This document shows, piece after piece, positions 24,856 through 34,123 of a DNA stretch of 64,000 nucleotides. The DNA is taken from positions 55,486 to 119,485 of the forward strand of contig NZ_JASAOI010000057.1 in NCBI RefSeq assembly GCF_029953285.1, written 5' to 3'. Origin of the DNA: Yinghuangia seranimata. GTDB taxonomy: Bacteria > Actinomycetota > Actinomycetes > Streptomycetales > Streptomycetaceae. The notes under the pieces are model-generated. The model worked only from the letters and a program-made list of their open reading frames with translations. It did not search any database and had not been told where the DNA came from. Position numbers and translations under genes: made by a program. Within the stretch, counting starts at the first letter, position 1; each line of letters opens with the position of its first letter.

Positions 24856-26088
24856 ATGACGATTCTCGACGCGGACGCCGCGTCAGCGAGCGGCGTCGCC
24901 CCCACCCCACGCGCGAGTCCGGGCCCGGAGCCGGTGCCCCGACGCACCTGGTTCGGCGTGGTGGCGGTCGCCGTCGGCACGTTCGCCATGGTCACGGTCG
25001 AGCAGCTCCCGATGGGGCTGCTGACGTCGATCGGCGACGGGCTGAGCGTGTCGGAGGGGACGGCCGGCCTCATGGTCACCGTGCCGGGCCTCGTCGCGTC
25101 CGCCGCGGCGCCGCTGCTGCCGGTCGCGATCGGCCGGCTCGACCGGCGCACGGTGCTGATCGGGCTGCTGACGCTGATGGTGGCGGCGAACGTGGTGTCG
25201 GTGCTGGCCCCGAACTTCGCGGTCCTGCTGATCTCGCGGTTCCTCGTGGGCATCAGCATCGGCGGCTTCTGGGCGCTGGCCGCGGGCATCGCCGTGCGGA
25301 TGGTGCCGGCGGAGCACGTCCCCAAGGCCACCGCGATCACCTTCGGCGGCGCCACCGCGGCGAACGTGCTCGGCGTCCCGGCGGGCACGCTCATCGGCGA
25401 GTTCGCCTCCTGGCGGGTGGCCTTCGCGGTGGTCGGCGGGCTCGGCCTGCTGGTGGTCGGGGCGCTGCGCCTGCTGCTGCCGCCGCTGCCGGCCGACGAG
25501 CCGGTGCGCCTGAGCGCGCTCGCCGCGCAGTTCCGCAACCCGACGGTGCGCACCGGTGTGCTGGCCACGTTCCTGCTGGTGAGCGGCCACTTCGCGGCGT
25601 TCACGTTCGTCAGCCCGATCCTCCAGGACGTCTCGGGCATCGGCGAGGGCCTGGTCGGTCCCCTGCTGCTGGGCTTCGGCGCGGCGGGCATCGCCGGCAA
25701 CTTCCTGATCGGCGGCCTGGCCGGGCGCGACGCGCGCAAGGCGATCATCGTGATCAGCCTGCTGCTGGCCGCGATCCTCGCGCTGTTCCCGGTGCTCGGT
25801 ACGACCGCCGTCGGCGGCGTGGTCCTGCTGATCGCCTGGGGCCTGGCGTTCGGCGGTGTGCCGGTCAGCGTGCAGACGTGGATCCTGCAGTCGGCGCCCG
25901 GCGAGACCGAGCCGGCCACGGCGCTGAACACGTCGGTGTTCAACCTCGCCATCGCGCTCGGCGCGCTGTTCGGCGGGCTGGTCGTCAACGCGAGCAGCGT
26001 CACCGTGGCGCTGGGCGTCGGCGCGGCGGTCGCGGTGCTGACCTCCGTGGCGGTCCGGAGCGCGCGAGGGCTCGGCCAGAGCGCCTAG
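24856..26088 (+). CDS. MFS transporter, DHA1 family
   Basis: 410 aa, 12 predicted helices after a 28-residue proline-rich cytoplasmic start. LAAGIAVRMVPAEHVPKATA, GGFWALAAG and the A-motif-like GRLDRRTVLIGL place it with DHA1 exporters for drugs or sugars (AraJ/YdhP-like). AAGGAG 9 nt before the ATG is the ribosome site, and the six heptamer repeats lie immediately upstream of it. The LysR gene at 26136 converges through a hairpin. Confidence 0.86.
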   Translation: MTILDADAASASGVAPTPRASPGPEPVPRRTWFGVVAVAVGTFAMVTVEQLPMGLLTSIGDGLSVSEGTAGLMVTVPGLVASAAAPLLPVAIGRLDRRTVLIGLLTLMVAANVVSVLAPNFAVLLISRFLVGISIGGFWALAAGIAVRMVPAEHVPKATAITFGGATAANVLGVPAGTLIGEFASWRVAFAVVGGLGLLVVGALRLLLPPLPADEPVRLSALAAQFRNPTVRTGVLATFLLVSGHFAAFTFVSPILQDVSGIGEGLVGPLLLGFGAAGIAGNFLIGGLAGRDARKAIIVISLLLAAILALFPVLGTTAVGGVVLLIAWGLAFGGVPVSVQTWILQSAPGETEPATALNTSVFNLAIALGALFGGLVVNASSVTVALGVGAAVAVLTSVAVRSARGLGQSA

Positions 26089-26110
26089 CGGCCCGCACCT
26101 GACGACGGGT

Positions 26111-26133
26111 GGTGGACGCGGTCCGCGTCCACC
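26111..26133. terminator. Bidirectional hairpin between MFS and lysR
   Basis: GGTGGACGCG (26111-26120), a 3-nt loop, then CGCGTCCACC (26124-26133). It lies exactly between the convergent stops at 26088 and 26136. Confidence 0.65.
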
Positions 26134-26135
26134 GC

Positions 26136-27119
26136 TCAGGCGTCCGCCGCGGGTCCGCCGGCCGGTTCGGCATGTGCCGGCGGCCAGAGCGGCGCGGGCT
26201 TGGCGACGGTGCCGGGTGCCGAGGTCTCGGGGGCGATCTCCATGACGATGTCGGCGAAGGCGCGCACACGCTGGTCGCCGTCGTCCGCCTTGCGCCAGAT
26301 CAGCCCGTGCTCGATGGGCGGCATGTCGGGGACCTTGATGAACGCGATGTCCGGCCGCTGGTAGAGGTATAGCAGCTGGGCGTCGCCGGGGATGATGGCG
26401 CGGCCGGACGAGACGAGGGCCAGGGCCTCGTAGTACGTGTCGCAGACCTCGGCGGACCGCATGATCGGCCGTCCGCTGGGCGTCCACCGGGGCATGTGGA
26501 AGTCGGAGAAGTAGGCGGGGACCGCGCCGCGGGGGGCGGCGAAGGTCTCGCCGGCGAGGTCCTCGAACGACACCGAGTCGAGCCGGGTGAGGCGGTGGTC
26601 GGCGGCGACACACATGTACCGCTCCCCGCGCGTGACGAGCCTGCCGACGGTCATGTCCGGCTCGTCGACCGGCAGCGCCATCAGCACCACGTCGACGGAG
26701 CCGTCGCGCAGTTGCGACACGTGTTGATGGAGGTGGGTCTCGACGACGCGCAGGCCGCAGGTCGGGTTCCGGAGCTCGAAGATCTCGCGGGCGGCGGAGA
26801 CGAAGCGTCCGGCCTGGTGGCCCATGAATCCGATGCTGAGCACGCCGGTCATGCCGAGGCCGGCCAGTTCCGCGCGGTCGAGCGCCCGCCGGATCCCCTC
26901 GTACAAAGGCAGCAGGTCCTCACGCAGCGCCCGGCCGACGTCGGTCAGCTCGACGCGTCTGCTGCTGCGCGTGAAGAGCGTCACGCCGAGGCGCCGCTCG
27001 GTCTTCTGGATGGTCTGGGTGACCAGCGGAGGGGAGACGTGCAGGCGCGCCGCCGTACGGCCGAAGTGCAATTCGTCCGCAAGTGTCAGGAATATCTCTA
27101 TCTCGGCACGTTCCAACAT
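26136..27119 (-). CDS. LysR family transcriptional regulator
   Basis: 327 aa. EIEIFLTLADELHFGRTAAR and LHVSPPLVTQTIQKTERRLG are the LysR N-terminal helix-turn-helix; the rest is a periplasmic-binding-like effector domain (VLSIGFMGHQAGRF, GRAIIPGD). HFGRTAARLHVS is typical of the AlsR/CatR/BenM-like subgroup. The ATG is preceded by GGGGGTGGGCGG. Its target is not obvious: it could act on the convergent MFS or on the MDR operon upstream. Effector unknown. Confidence 0.87.
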   Translation of the reverse strand: MLERAEIEIFLTLADELHFGRTAARLHVSPPLVTQTIQKTERRLGVTLFTRSSRRVELTDVGRALREDLLPLYEGIRRALDRAELAGLGMTGVLSIGFMGHQAGRFVSAAREIFELRNPTCGLRVVETHLHQHVSQLRDGSVDVVLMALPVDEPDMTVGRLVTRGERYMCVAADHRLTRLDSVSFEDLAGETFAAPRGAVPAYFSDFHMPRWTPSGRPIMRSAEVCDTYYEALALVSSGRAIIPGDAQLLYLYQRPDIAFIKVPDMPPIEHGLIWRKADDGDQRVRAFADIVMEIAPETSAPGTVAKPAPLWPPAHAEPAGGPAADA

Positions 27120-27224
27120 CCGCCCACCCCCACGATTCCACCGGCAAAGCTGAACAATCCTGCCGCACCCTTCACCCCGCCCGAATGATCGGGTCCACCT
27201 GTCGCGCCCCCGGGATGAGCGCAG

Positions 27225-27271
27225 CCGAGAGGCCGCCGCCCCGCGGCGTACGCGGAACGACGGCCTCTCGG
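27225..27271 (-). terminator. Long-loop hairpin after the MDR operon
   Basis: CCGAGAGGCCG (27225-27235) pairs with CGGCCTCTCGG (27261-27271) around a 25-nt loop that itself contains GC-rich pairs. It lies 22 nt past the MDR stop. Confidence 0.55.
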
Positions 27272-27293
27272 ACCCTGCGGATGCGCGGGCGCC

Positions 27294-28307
27294 TCAGGAG
27301 TGGCGGATGACGACGTTCCCCACGAAGCCGCCCTTGCCGTAATAGCGCAGCGCCTCGGGGACCTCGTCGAAGCCGAACTCCCGGTGCACCAGCGGCCGCA
27401 GCCGCGCGGACGCCACCACGCGGTTCATCGCCTCGAACTGCGCGCGGCTGCCCACGGCCAGCGGTCGCACGACCGCGCCCGCGTTGAACAGCGCCGCCGA
27501 CGACAGCGCCGGACCCTCCGTGTCCGCGCCGAGCCAGTGTCCGACGAGCGCGATCTCGCCGCCGAGCGCGGTCGCGGCCAGCGACTGCGCCAGGTCGCCG
27601 ACGACGTCCACGACCCGGTCGACGCCGCGGCCGTCGGTGAGCCGGCGCACCTCCGCGCCCCACTCGGGCGTGGCCCGGTAGCCCACGACCTCGTCCGCGC
27701 CCAGCTCGCGCAGCTGCTCGGCCTTGGCGGGGCTCGACGTCGTGGCGATGACGCGGGCGCCCGCCAGCTTGGCCAGCTGCAGCGCGAACAGCGACACGCC
27801 GCCGGAGCCGAGCGTCAGCACGGTCTCGCCGGGCAGCGCCGGCCGGCCGCCGGTGAGCGCGTTCCACGCGGTGACGGCGGTCAGCGGGAGCGCGGCGGCC
27901 TCGGCGTACGACAGGTGGTCGGGAAGCCGGACGAGGCCCTGCTCGCCGGCCAGCGCGAGGTCGGTCAGCATGCCGTCCCGCCAGCTCCCCAGCTGGGCGG
28001 CGTAGTCCAGGCCGAACGGGCCGTCGATCCAGTCCGGGAAGACGGTGGCGGCCACCCGGTCCCCCGGCGCGACCCGGGTGACGCCCGGGCCGATCGCCAC
28101 GACTTCCCCGACGCCCGCGCAGCCGGGGACGACGTCGTCGCGCACCGGCAGCGGGTAGTCGCCCTCCAGGACCAGCAGCTCGCGCATGCTGAGCGCGGTC
28201 GCGTGCACGCGCAGCAGCACTTGGCCGAACGCGGGCCGGGGGTCGTCGTGTTCACGCAGCGTCAGTCCGTCGATGCCCGCACCGGACCGCAGGTGGTAGC
28301 TCTTCAT
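27294..28307 (-). CDS. Zinc-independent MDR alcohol dehydrogenase/quinone oxidoreductase
   Basis: 337 aa. Medium-chain reductase layout: GroES-like N-half (VPGCAGVGEVVAIGPGVTRV), then the Rossmann domain VLTLGSGGVSLFALQLAKLA with TTSSPAKAEQLRELGAD. The Cys/His/Glu set of catalytic zinc and the four-Cys structural zinc lobe are absent, so it is QOR-like and NADPH-dependent. GGGGCACCACC precedes the ATG. It is 51 bp downstream of the SnoaL gene on the same strand, probably one operon, under the divergent LysR at 29016. Confidence 0.85.
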   Translation of the reverse strand: MKSYHLRSGAGIDGLTLREHDDPRPAFGQVLLRVHATALSMRELLVLEGDYPLPVRDDVVPGCAGVGEVVAIGPGVTRVAPGDRVAATVFPDWIDGPFGLDYAAQLGSWRDGMLTDLALAGEQGLVRLPDHLSYAEAAALPLTAVTAWNALTGGRPALPGETVLTLGSGGVSLFALQLAKLAGARVIATTSSPAKAEQLRELGADEVVGYRATPEWGAEVRRLTDGRGVDRVVDVVGDLAQSLAATALGGEIALVGHWLGADTEGPALSSAALFNAGAVVRPLAVGSRAQFEAMNRVVASARLRPLVHREFGFDEVPEALRYYGKGGFVGNVVIRHS

Positions 28308-28358
28308 GGTGGTGCCCCTCGTTGTTCGCGGATCAGCGGGTCGTGCGGCGTCGCCGGG

Positions 28359-28811
28359 TCACGGCGTCTTGCCGTAGCCGAGCGCCTCGACGATGCGGCC
28401 GTCGCGGATCTCCATGAGGTTGACGCCGAGCATCCACACCGAGTCGGCGTGCGCGTCGCCGAACACCTCGTTGACCTCGCCGGGCTGGAACGCCACGCGC
28501 CACTTGATGACCGCGCGGTCGCCGAAGACGTACACGTCGGTCGGGGTGAAGGTGGTGTTCAGGTCGAGCGCGAGCGCCCGCCAGAAGCCCAGACAGGCGT
28601 CGAGGCCCTCGTAGCGCGTGCCCTCGGGGGCGGGCTGGACGCTGACCATCACGCAGTCCTCGTGGACCAGGTCGTCGAGCAGCTCCGGGGCGCGCTTGGT
28701 GAAGGCGGCGTTGAACAGGTCGATGACCTCGGCGGTCGAACGGGTGCCGGCGGGCGCGGTGTTCGCGTTGTCCGCGGCGCTTTCGGGGTGCGCGTGCGGT
28801 GTGGTGCTCAT
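28359..28811 (-). CDS. SnoaL/NTF2-like protein
   Basis: 150 aa from ATG 28811. EVIDLFNAAFTKRAPELLDD, then LVHEDCVMVSV, and the strands AVIKWRVAF and NLMEIRDGRIVEAL form the cone-shaped NTF2/SnoaL fold. In actinomycetes such proteins are polyketide cyclases, isomerases or small-molecule hydrolases, or non-catalytic partners. It is the first gene of the SnoaL-MDR operon, next to a divergent LysR gene. Confidence 0.8.
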   Translation of the reverse strand: MSTTPHAHPESAADNANTAPAGTRSTAEVIDLFNAAFTKRAPELLDDLVHEDCVMVSVQPAPEGTRYEGLDACLGFWRALALDLNTTFTPTDVYVFGDRAVIKWRVAFQPGEVNEVFGDAHADSVWMLGVNLMEIRDGRIVEALGYGKTP

Positions 28812-29003
28812 GAAGGTCGCCCCATTCCTGGTGGTTGTGTGCCGGATGGCTTCACCAGAGTCCACAGCCGGTGACCCGAGCGGAAACAACCGTTAGCTGG
28901 CACCCTCACAACGACCTTTTGTGACCGGGAGGGCGAGATACATGTCACGCTCCGTCGACGTCCGATTCGCGCGGGCCGCCCGATCGCGGACAAAGCGGGT
29001 CCC

Positions 29004-29009
29004 TAAAAT
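29004..29009 (+). promoter_or_regulatory. -10 hexamer, probable leaderless promoter of lysR
   Basis: TAAAAT, 6 nt before ATG 29016. No ribosome site precedes the ATG. Confidence 0.55.
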
Positions 29010-29015
29010 CGGCTC

Positions 29016-29939
29016 ATGATCGACGTGGAGGTACGGCATCTCGAGTCCTTCGTCGCGGTCGCCGAGGAAGGCAGCATCACCCGCGCCGCCGACCGCCTGC
29101 ACCTGACCCAGCAGGCCGTCTCCGCCCACGTCAAACACCTCGAACGGGCCCTCAAGGTCACGCTGCTCGTCCGCACCCGCCGCGGCGTGCTGCTCACCCC
29201 CGCCGCGGACGAACTCCTCGCGGGCGGGCGCGACGTCCTCACCGACCTCGCCGCGCTCGTCGAGCGGGTGCGCAACAAGGCCGACGAGCGAAGCAGGACG
29301 CTGCGCCTGGCCTGCTGCCCGTACGCCACGGCGCTGTTCGCCGCCGTCGTCGCCGACTCGCTCGAGGCGACGGTGCCGGGCCTGGCGGTCGAGCTGACCA
29401 GCGTCCGCACACCCCGTTGCGAACTCGCCCACCTCAACGCGGGGGTCGCCGACGCCGCGTTCATGTGGCTGCCCGTCGGCGACGTCGGCCTGCACTCCGC
29501 GCCGGTACGCACCGAGGGCCGCGTGGTCGCGCTGCCCGCCCGCCACCGACTGGCCGACCGGGCCGAGGTGGCCTTCGCCGACCTCGCGGGCGAACCCGTC
29601 GTCTCCCCCGACATCTTCACCTCCCCCGAGGCCGAACGCGCCTGGATCGCCGACCCGCGCCCCGACGGCAGCCCGGCCCCGCGCGGGCTCACGGTCGACA
29701 AGGTCGAGGACTGCCTCCTGATGGTGGCCCGCGGGCGCGGGGTCTGGCTGGCCCCGGAGACGCTGGCCCGCTGGATCCCGGCCGTGAACGTCCGCTGGGT
29801 GCCCGTCGTCGACGCCGAGCCGGTCGACTTGGCCGTCGTGTGGACCGACCGCGCCCCCGGAGACCTCATCGCGACCGTCGTCGACGCGGTCCGCACCGCC
29901 CTCGCCGAGGCCGGCGGGGACGGGCTCCGGGTCGCGTAG
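29016..29939 (+). CDS. LysR family transcriptional regulator
   Basis: 307 aa. VRHLESFVAVAEEGSITRAA and DRLHLTQQAVSAHVKHLE are a canonical LysR helix-turn-helix; an effector domain follows (LRLACCPYATALFAAVVADS). ATG 29016 lacks a ribosome site but follows TAAAAT by 6 nt. It is divergent from the SnoaL-MDR operon across 204 bp, the classic arrangement of a LysR protein with its target. Confidence 0.88.
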   Translation: MIDVEVRHLESFVAVAEEGSITRAADRLHLTQQAVSAHVKHLERALKVTLLVRTRRGVLLTPAADELLAGGRDVLTDLAALVERVRNKADERSRTLRLACCPYATALFAAVVADSLEATVPGLAVELTSVRTPRCELAHLNAGVADAAFMWLPVGDVGLHSAPVRTEGRVVALPARHRLADRAEVAFADLAGEPVVSPDIFTSPEAERAWIADPRPDGSPAPRGLTVDKVEDCLLMVARGRGVWLAPETLARWIPAVNVRWVPVVDAEPVDLAVVWTDRAPGDLIATVVDAVRTALAEAGGDGLRVA

Positions 29940-30060
29940 ATCCCCTCCGACATCCGGAATATCCGCGCGCCGATCGGGTTGCCGGGTGCTGTGTAGGTGC
30001 GCCGGCCGGACGGAAGGCCGACCGATCTGCGCCGGAATCCACGGAAATCCAAGGAAAAGA

Positions 30061-31317
30061 GTGTCACAAATGCGCGTGTTGCTGATGGCCTACGGGTCGC
30101 GTGGGGACGTCGAGCCGATGCTGGGACTCGCCGCCCAACTGCGGACGCTCGGCGCGGACGCCCACGTGTGCGCGCCGCCGGACTTCGCGGCGCTGGTGAA
30201 GTCGGCGGGTGTGCCGTTCACGCCGATCGGCGCGCCGGTGCGGCCGGTGGTGAAGGGGACCGTGACCGGGACGGCCCCCGTCCCGACCGAGGGCCTGACC
30301 GAGCGCGCGGCGGCGCTGGTCGCTACGACGTACGCGGCGGCGGCCTCGGCGGCCGAGGCGGCCGACGGGTGCGACGCGGTGGTGGCGACCGGCCTGCTCC
30401 CGGCCGCGGCCGCCGCACGCTCGTTCGCCGAGCAGCGCGGCATGCCCTACGTCTTCGTCTCCTACTTCCCGGCCTACCTGCCCTCCCCGCACCACCCGCC
30501 GTTCGCCCGCCCGGGCCGTCCGTTCCCGCCGGAGGTGACCGACAACCGGGCGCTGTGGGACCTCGACGTCGACAACATGAACGTGCTGTTCGGCACCGGC
30601 CTCAACGCGCACCGCGCCACGATCGGCCTGCCCGCGGTGGAGAACTTCCGCGACTACGTCCTCACCGACCGGCCGTGGCTCGCCACGGACCCGACCCTGA
30701 GCCCGTGGCTGCTGCCCGCGGACCTCGACGTGGTGCAGACCGGCGCGTGGATCCGATCCAGCGAACGCCCGCTGCCCGCCGAGCTGGAGGCCTTCCTGGA
30801 GGCCGGGGCGCCGCCGGTGTACGTCGGCTTCGGCAGCCTCCCGGTACGCGACGCCGACCAGGTCGCGCAGGCGGCCGTCGAGGCGGCCCGCGCCCACGGC
30901 CGCCGCGTCCTCGTCTCCGGCGGCTGGGCCGACCTGGCCCTCGTCGACGACCAGGACGACTGCCTGGCCGTCGGCGACGTCAACCACCACGCGCTGTTCC
31001 CCCGCGTGGCCGCCGTCGTCCACCACGGCGGCGCGGGCACGACGACCACGGCCGCCCTGGCCGGAGCACCGCAGGTGGTCGTGCCGCAGATGGTCGACCA
31101 GCCCTACTGGGCAGGCCGCGTCGCCGATCTGGGCATAGGCGTCGCCCACGACGGCCCGAACCCGACGTTCGAGTCCCTGTCCGTCGCGTTGAAGACGGCC
31201 CTCTCCCCCGAAACCGCCGCGCGCGCCACGGCCGTCGCCGCCGAGATCCGCCCCGACGGCGCGGCCGTGGCCGCCCAGCTGCTGCTCGACACGACGGGGA
31301 GCCACACCTCCAACTGA
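30061..31317 (+). CDS. GT1 family glycosyltransferase (macrolide/sterol glycosyltransferase-like)
   Basis: 418 aa from GTG 30061, which follows AAGGA by 5 nt (ATG 30070 would be 14 nt away). MRVLLMAYGSRGDVEPMLGL is the N-terminal acceptor domain. VGFGSLPVRDADQVAQAAVE and VAAVVHHGGAGTTTTAALAG, then PQMVDQPYWAGRV, are the UDP-sugar-binding C-domain with the HHGGAGT motif. The fold is GT-B and the likely role is glycosylation of a hydrophobic natural product. SRGDVEP is typical of the ErmE-associated/sterol glucosyltransferase-like group. No sugar-biosynthesis genes are nearby. 121 bp separate it from the LysR gene. Confidence 0.87.
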   Translation: MSQMRVLLMAYGSRGDVEPMLGLAAQLRTLGADAHVCAPPDFAALVKSAGVPFTPIGAPVRPVVKGTVTGTAPVPTEGLTERAAALVATTYAAAASAAEAADGCDAVVATGLLPAAAAARSFAEQRGMPYVFVSYFPAYLPSPHHPPFARPGRPFPPEVTDNRALWDLDVDNMNVLFGTGLNAHRATIGLPAVENFRDYVLTDRPWLATDPTLSPWLLPADLDVVQTGAWIRSSERPLPAELEAFLEAGAPPVYVGFGSLPVRDADQVAQAAVEAARAHGRRVLVSGGWADLALVDDQDDCLAVGDVNHHALFPRVAAVVHHGGAGTTTTAALAGAPQVVVPQMVDQPYWAGRVADLGIGVAHDGPNPTFESLSVALKTALSPETAARATAVAAEIRPDGAAVAAQLLLDTTGSHTSN

Positions 31318-31366
31318 GTACCCCCGTTTGCGCGCGAGGCCGTCCAGCACTCCACCTTCTTGCGTC

Positions 31367-31600
31367 ATGAGCAACATCTCATGCTCCGCGCAGACGTCCG
31401 GCGACGAACGCGGCGAGCCGCCCGCCGAGAGCGAGACCACGAACGTGGCCGTGATCGGCGGCGGCCCGGCGGAACCAGCGCGCGGCGCGGGTACACCACC
31501 GGACGCGCGTCAGCTGCGCGCGATCCCGTCCATCGCCCTCTGCGGCCCGACGACAGAGACCCGTCAGGACGTCGTCAGGCCGCCGTGCCGCGCTCCTTGA
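31367..31600 (+). pseudogene. Possible remnant of an FAD-binding protein
   Basis: About 78 codons from ATG 31367 contain VAVIGGGPAE, the start of a GxGxxG FAD site, then lose all family features and run into the end of the convergent NDH-2-like gene. No strong ribosome site. It may be a chance match in a GC-rich frame. Confidence 0.25.
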
Positions 31601-32921
31601 GCTGCTCCTCGTCCAGGTAGGCGTCGGTCTGCTCGAAGTCCTGAAGCCTCGCGGGCCGGCCCGTCTGGAAGCCCGTGCGCACGAAGTCGTCACCGGCCGT
31701 GGCGTTCAACGCCCAGTTCACCAGAACACGGGTGCGGGCGGTCACCGTCGGCAGCGCCATGACGTGATACCCGCGCGCGACAGCCTGCGCCGGAACGCCC
31801 GACAGCTCGACACCCAGCGGCTTGGACACCGCGTCCTTGCCACCGAGGTCCACGACGAGGCCGAGGTCCTTGTGGAAGTACGGCCGCAACGTCCCGCCGC
31901 GCAGCCGGGCGACGGCGTTGTCGGCGAGCACCTTCCCCTGGCGCTGCGCGTGCTGAGCCGTCGGCGGCGTAATGGCGTCGCCGCCCTTGGACAGATCGGG
32001 AACGGCCGCGGCATCCCCGGCCGCCAGCACGCCGTCCAGCCCGGGGACGGTCAACTCGGCGGTGGTGACCAGCCGTCCGCGCAACGTGTCGCCGGACAGC
32101 TGGTCGACGAGCGGGCTGGCCTTGACCCCCGCAGTCCAGATCAACGTGTGAGAAGGCAGCACCCGGCCATCCGTCAGCGTGACGCACGTAGGTTCGATCG
32201 AACTGACCGACGTCCCGAGAGAGAACAGAACACCGCGCCGACGCAGCATCTGCATCGCCTTCATACCCAGCCGGTCACCGAGCTCGGGCAACAACTTGGG
32301 AGCGACATCGACCAGGTGCCACTCGATCAACGACGGATCGAGCCGCGGATACCGGCTTGCCGCAGCCGTCGTAAGCCGCTGAAGGCACGCCGCGGTCTCC
32401 GTCCCGGCGTAGCCACCCCCGACAACGATGAACCTCAACCGGGCCTCGCGCTCCGCCGGATCCGTCGTAACAGCGGCCAAGTCGAGCTGCGAGATGACGT
32501 GATCGCGCAAGTACGCGGCCTGGGCCAGCGTCTTCATCCCAAGCGCGTACTCGGACAGACCCGGGATGTCAAACGTGCGCGTAGTACTCCCCGCAGTGAG
32601 CACAAGCTGGTCGTACGGCACGTCCACCAGTTCCCCGGTCGTCTTCCGGACGACGCACACCTTCGCCGCCGTATCCACCCCGAGCGCGACACCGGGCAAC
32701 AACCTGGTCCGCCGCAACCGGCGACGCAGCGACACAGCAACCGACTGCGGCGTCAGCACCCCCGCCGCGACATGCGGCAGCAGCGGCAAATACAGCTGGT
32801 AGTCCGTCGGCGTAACGAGCGTCAGCTCGGCCTCAGCCGGCGCGAGCTTCTTCTCCAGCCGGTGAAGACACTCGACGCCGGCGAACCCACCACCGACCAC
32901 GACGATCCTGGGACGCGACAT
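31575..32921 (-). CDS. FAD-dependent pyridine nucleotide oxidoreductase, NDH-2-like
   Basis: 448 aa from ATG 32921 (AGGAG 8 nt upstream). Two Rossmann sites are visible: IVVVGGGFAGVECLHRLEKK for FAD and IVVGGGYAGTETAACLQRL for NAD(P)H. GVLAAGDAAAVP and TPPTAQHAQRQG are characteristic of type II NADH dehydrogenases (Ndh). These non-pumping enzymes feed electrons to menaquinone. A single amphipathic C-terminus would attach it to the membrane. It converges on the glycosyltransferase. Confidence 0.87.
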   Translation of the reverse strand: MSRPRIVVVGGGFAGVECLHRLEKKLAPAEAELTLVTPTDYQLYLPLLPHVAAGVLTPQSVAVSLRRRLRRTRLLPGVALGVDTAAKVCVVRKTTGELVDVPYDQLVLTAGSTTRTFDIPGLSEYALGMKTLAQAAYLRDHVISQLDLAAVTTDPAEREARLRFIVVGGGYAGTETAACLQRLTTAAASRYPRLDPSLIEWHLVDVAPKLLPELGDRLGMKAMQMLRRRGVLFSLGTSVSSIEPTCVTLTDGRVLPSHTLIWTAGVKASPLVDQLSGDTLRGRLVTTAELTVPGLDGVLAAGDAAAVPDLSKGGDAITPPTAQHAQRQGKVLADNAVARLRGGTLRPYFHKDLGLVVDLGGKDAVSKPLGVELSGVPAQAVARGYHVMALPTVTARTRVLVNWALNATAGDDFVRTGFQTGRPARLQDFEQTDAYLDEEQLKERGTAA

Positions 32922-33079
32922 CGAGTGCACTCCTAACGCCGAACGGATCCACCGCGCGGGCACGCGGCACGCGCTTGCGAGCCTACGTAGATCACCTGCC
33001 CCCGCCTCGCCGCCCGTCGGCTACCCGCCCAACCCCGGTTCATCCCGGCGATCACCGCTCGCTCGCCGTACCCACCGGC

Positions 33080-33862
33080 TCAGGCCGCGGCCGGCTCCAG
33101 GAAGTCCCGTACCAGCCGGGCGAACTCCTCCGGTTGTTCGACGCGGACGACGTGGCCGCTGTCGAGTTCGGTGTAGGTGCTGCCGGGGATGCCTTCGTAC
33201 AGTTCCCGCACCTTCTCGACGGGGATGAGCACGTCGCGGGTGCAGCCGACCACGAGTGTCTCGGCCTGGATCTTCGGCAGGTAGTCGCGGACGTCCAGGC
33301 GACGGACGAGGTCGAGCTGCCGCAGCACGCCCGGGGTCGGACGCATGAACGCGACAGTCTCGGCGACCGCTTCGGGGCTGATGCTGTTGAGGTGCCGGCG
33401 GCTGAAGGCGAGCAGCGCGGCGTACCGCGCGAAGGCTTCGGGGTCGTCGGCGAGGCCGCGCCAGAGCGCGAACGTGTTGCTGAGGTGCGCGTCCCGGGTG
33501 TGGCCGGGGCCCGCCACCAGGATGAGGCGGCGCACGAGTTCGGGACGGGTGGCGGCGAGGGCGGCGGCCGCGGCGGTGCCGAGGGAGAAGCCCAGGACGT
33601 ACGCCGGCCCGGAGCCCGAATGCTCGATGACGGCCGCCAGTTGCTCGGCGTGGGCTTCGACGGTGAGTTCGCCTCCGTCGTCCTCGACCCGTTCGCTGCC
33701 GCCGAGGTCGGGCAGCAGCACGGTGTACCGGTCGGTGAACCTCCCGGCGATGGCGTCCCACGTGACGGATCCCGGGCCCGTGCCGTGCACGAGGACCAGC
33801 GCGGGGCCTACGCCCTGTGCGCGGTACGGGACGCGGGTGTTTCCGACGGTGAGCTCGGGCAT
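33080..33862 (-). CDS. Alpha/beta hydrolase
   Basis: 260 aa from ATG 33862, preceded by AAAGGGA; a GTG/ATG five codons earlier is less likely. LVLVHGTGPGSVTWD is the oxyanion strand, GFSLGTAAAA holds the nucleophile (GxSxG), CTRDVLIP the acid and DSGHVVRVEQPEEFA the His. It is a soluble esterase, epoxide hydrolase or C-C hydrolase type; the substrate is unknown. Upstream DNA carries two palindromes suggesting regulated expression. Confidence 0.85.
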   Translation of the reverse strand: MPELTVGNTRVPYRAQGVGPALVLVHGTGPGSVTWDAIAGRFTDRYTVLLPDLGGSERVEDDGGELTVEAHAEQLAAVIEHSGSGPAYVLGFSLGTAAAAALAATRPELVRRLILVAGPGHTRDAHLSNTFALWRGLADDPEAFARYAALLAFSRRHLNSISPEAVAETVAFMRPTPGVLRQLDLVRRLDVRDYLPKIQAETLVVGCTRDVLIPVEKVRELYEGIPGSTYTELDSGHVVRVEQPEEFARLVRDFLEPAAA

Positions 33863-33938
33863 GGGGGTCCCTTTCAACAGATCACAGACGTTCGCGAGCC
33901 ATGACGGCCCGGGTGGCCCCTCGGACAGGGCATGCCAA

Positions 33939-33981
33939 TGACTCTAATCGAGTCACTTGCTGTGCGGCAACTCTATTAGAG
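33939..33981. promoter_or_regulatory. Two related palindromes upstream of hydrolase and ABC operon
   Basis: TGACTCTAATCGAGTCA (33939-33955, 6-bp arms, 5-bp spacer) and CTCTATTAGAG (33971-33981, 5-bp arms) share the CTCTA core. They lie between the divergent hydrolase (33862) and the ABC operon (34124). No regulator gene for them is adjacent. Confidence 0.5.
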
Positions 33982-34110
33982 GTATCGATGTGATCGACCG
34001 GGCCGGTCTCGTCCACGGCATGTCTCTCCGGTCCGACACCCCTTTTTGGTACAGCCAGCACCACCACGCACTCGGGTACGCAGGGCACCGCTTTACGGCC
34101 GCCGCGAACC

Positions 34111-34116
34111 TACGGT
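34111..34116 (+). promoter_or_regulatory. -10 hexamer, probable leaderless promoter of the ABC operon
   Basis: TACGGT, 7 nt before GTG 34124; no ribosome site. Confidence 0.5.
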
Positions 34117-34123
34117 CGATCGT

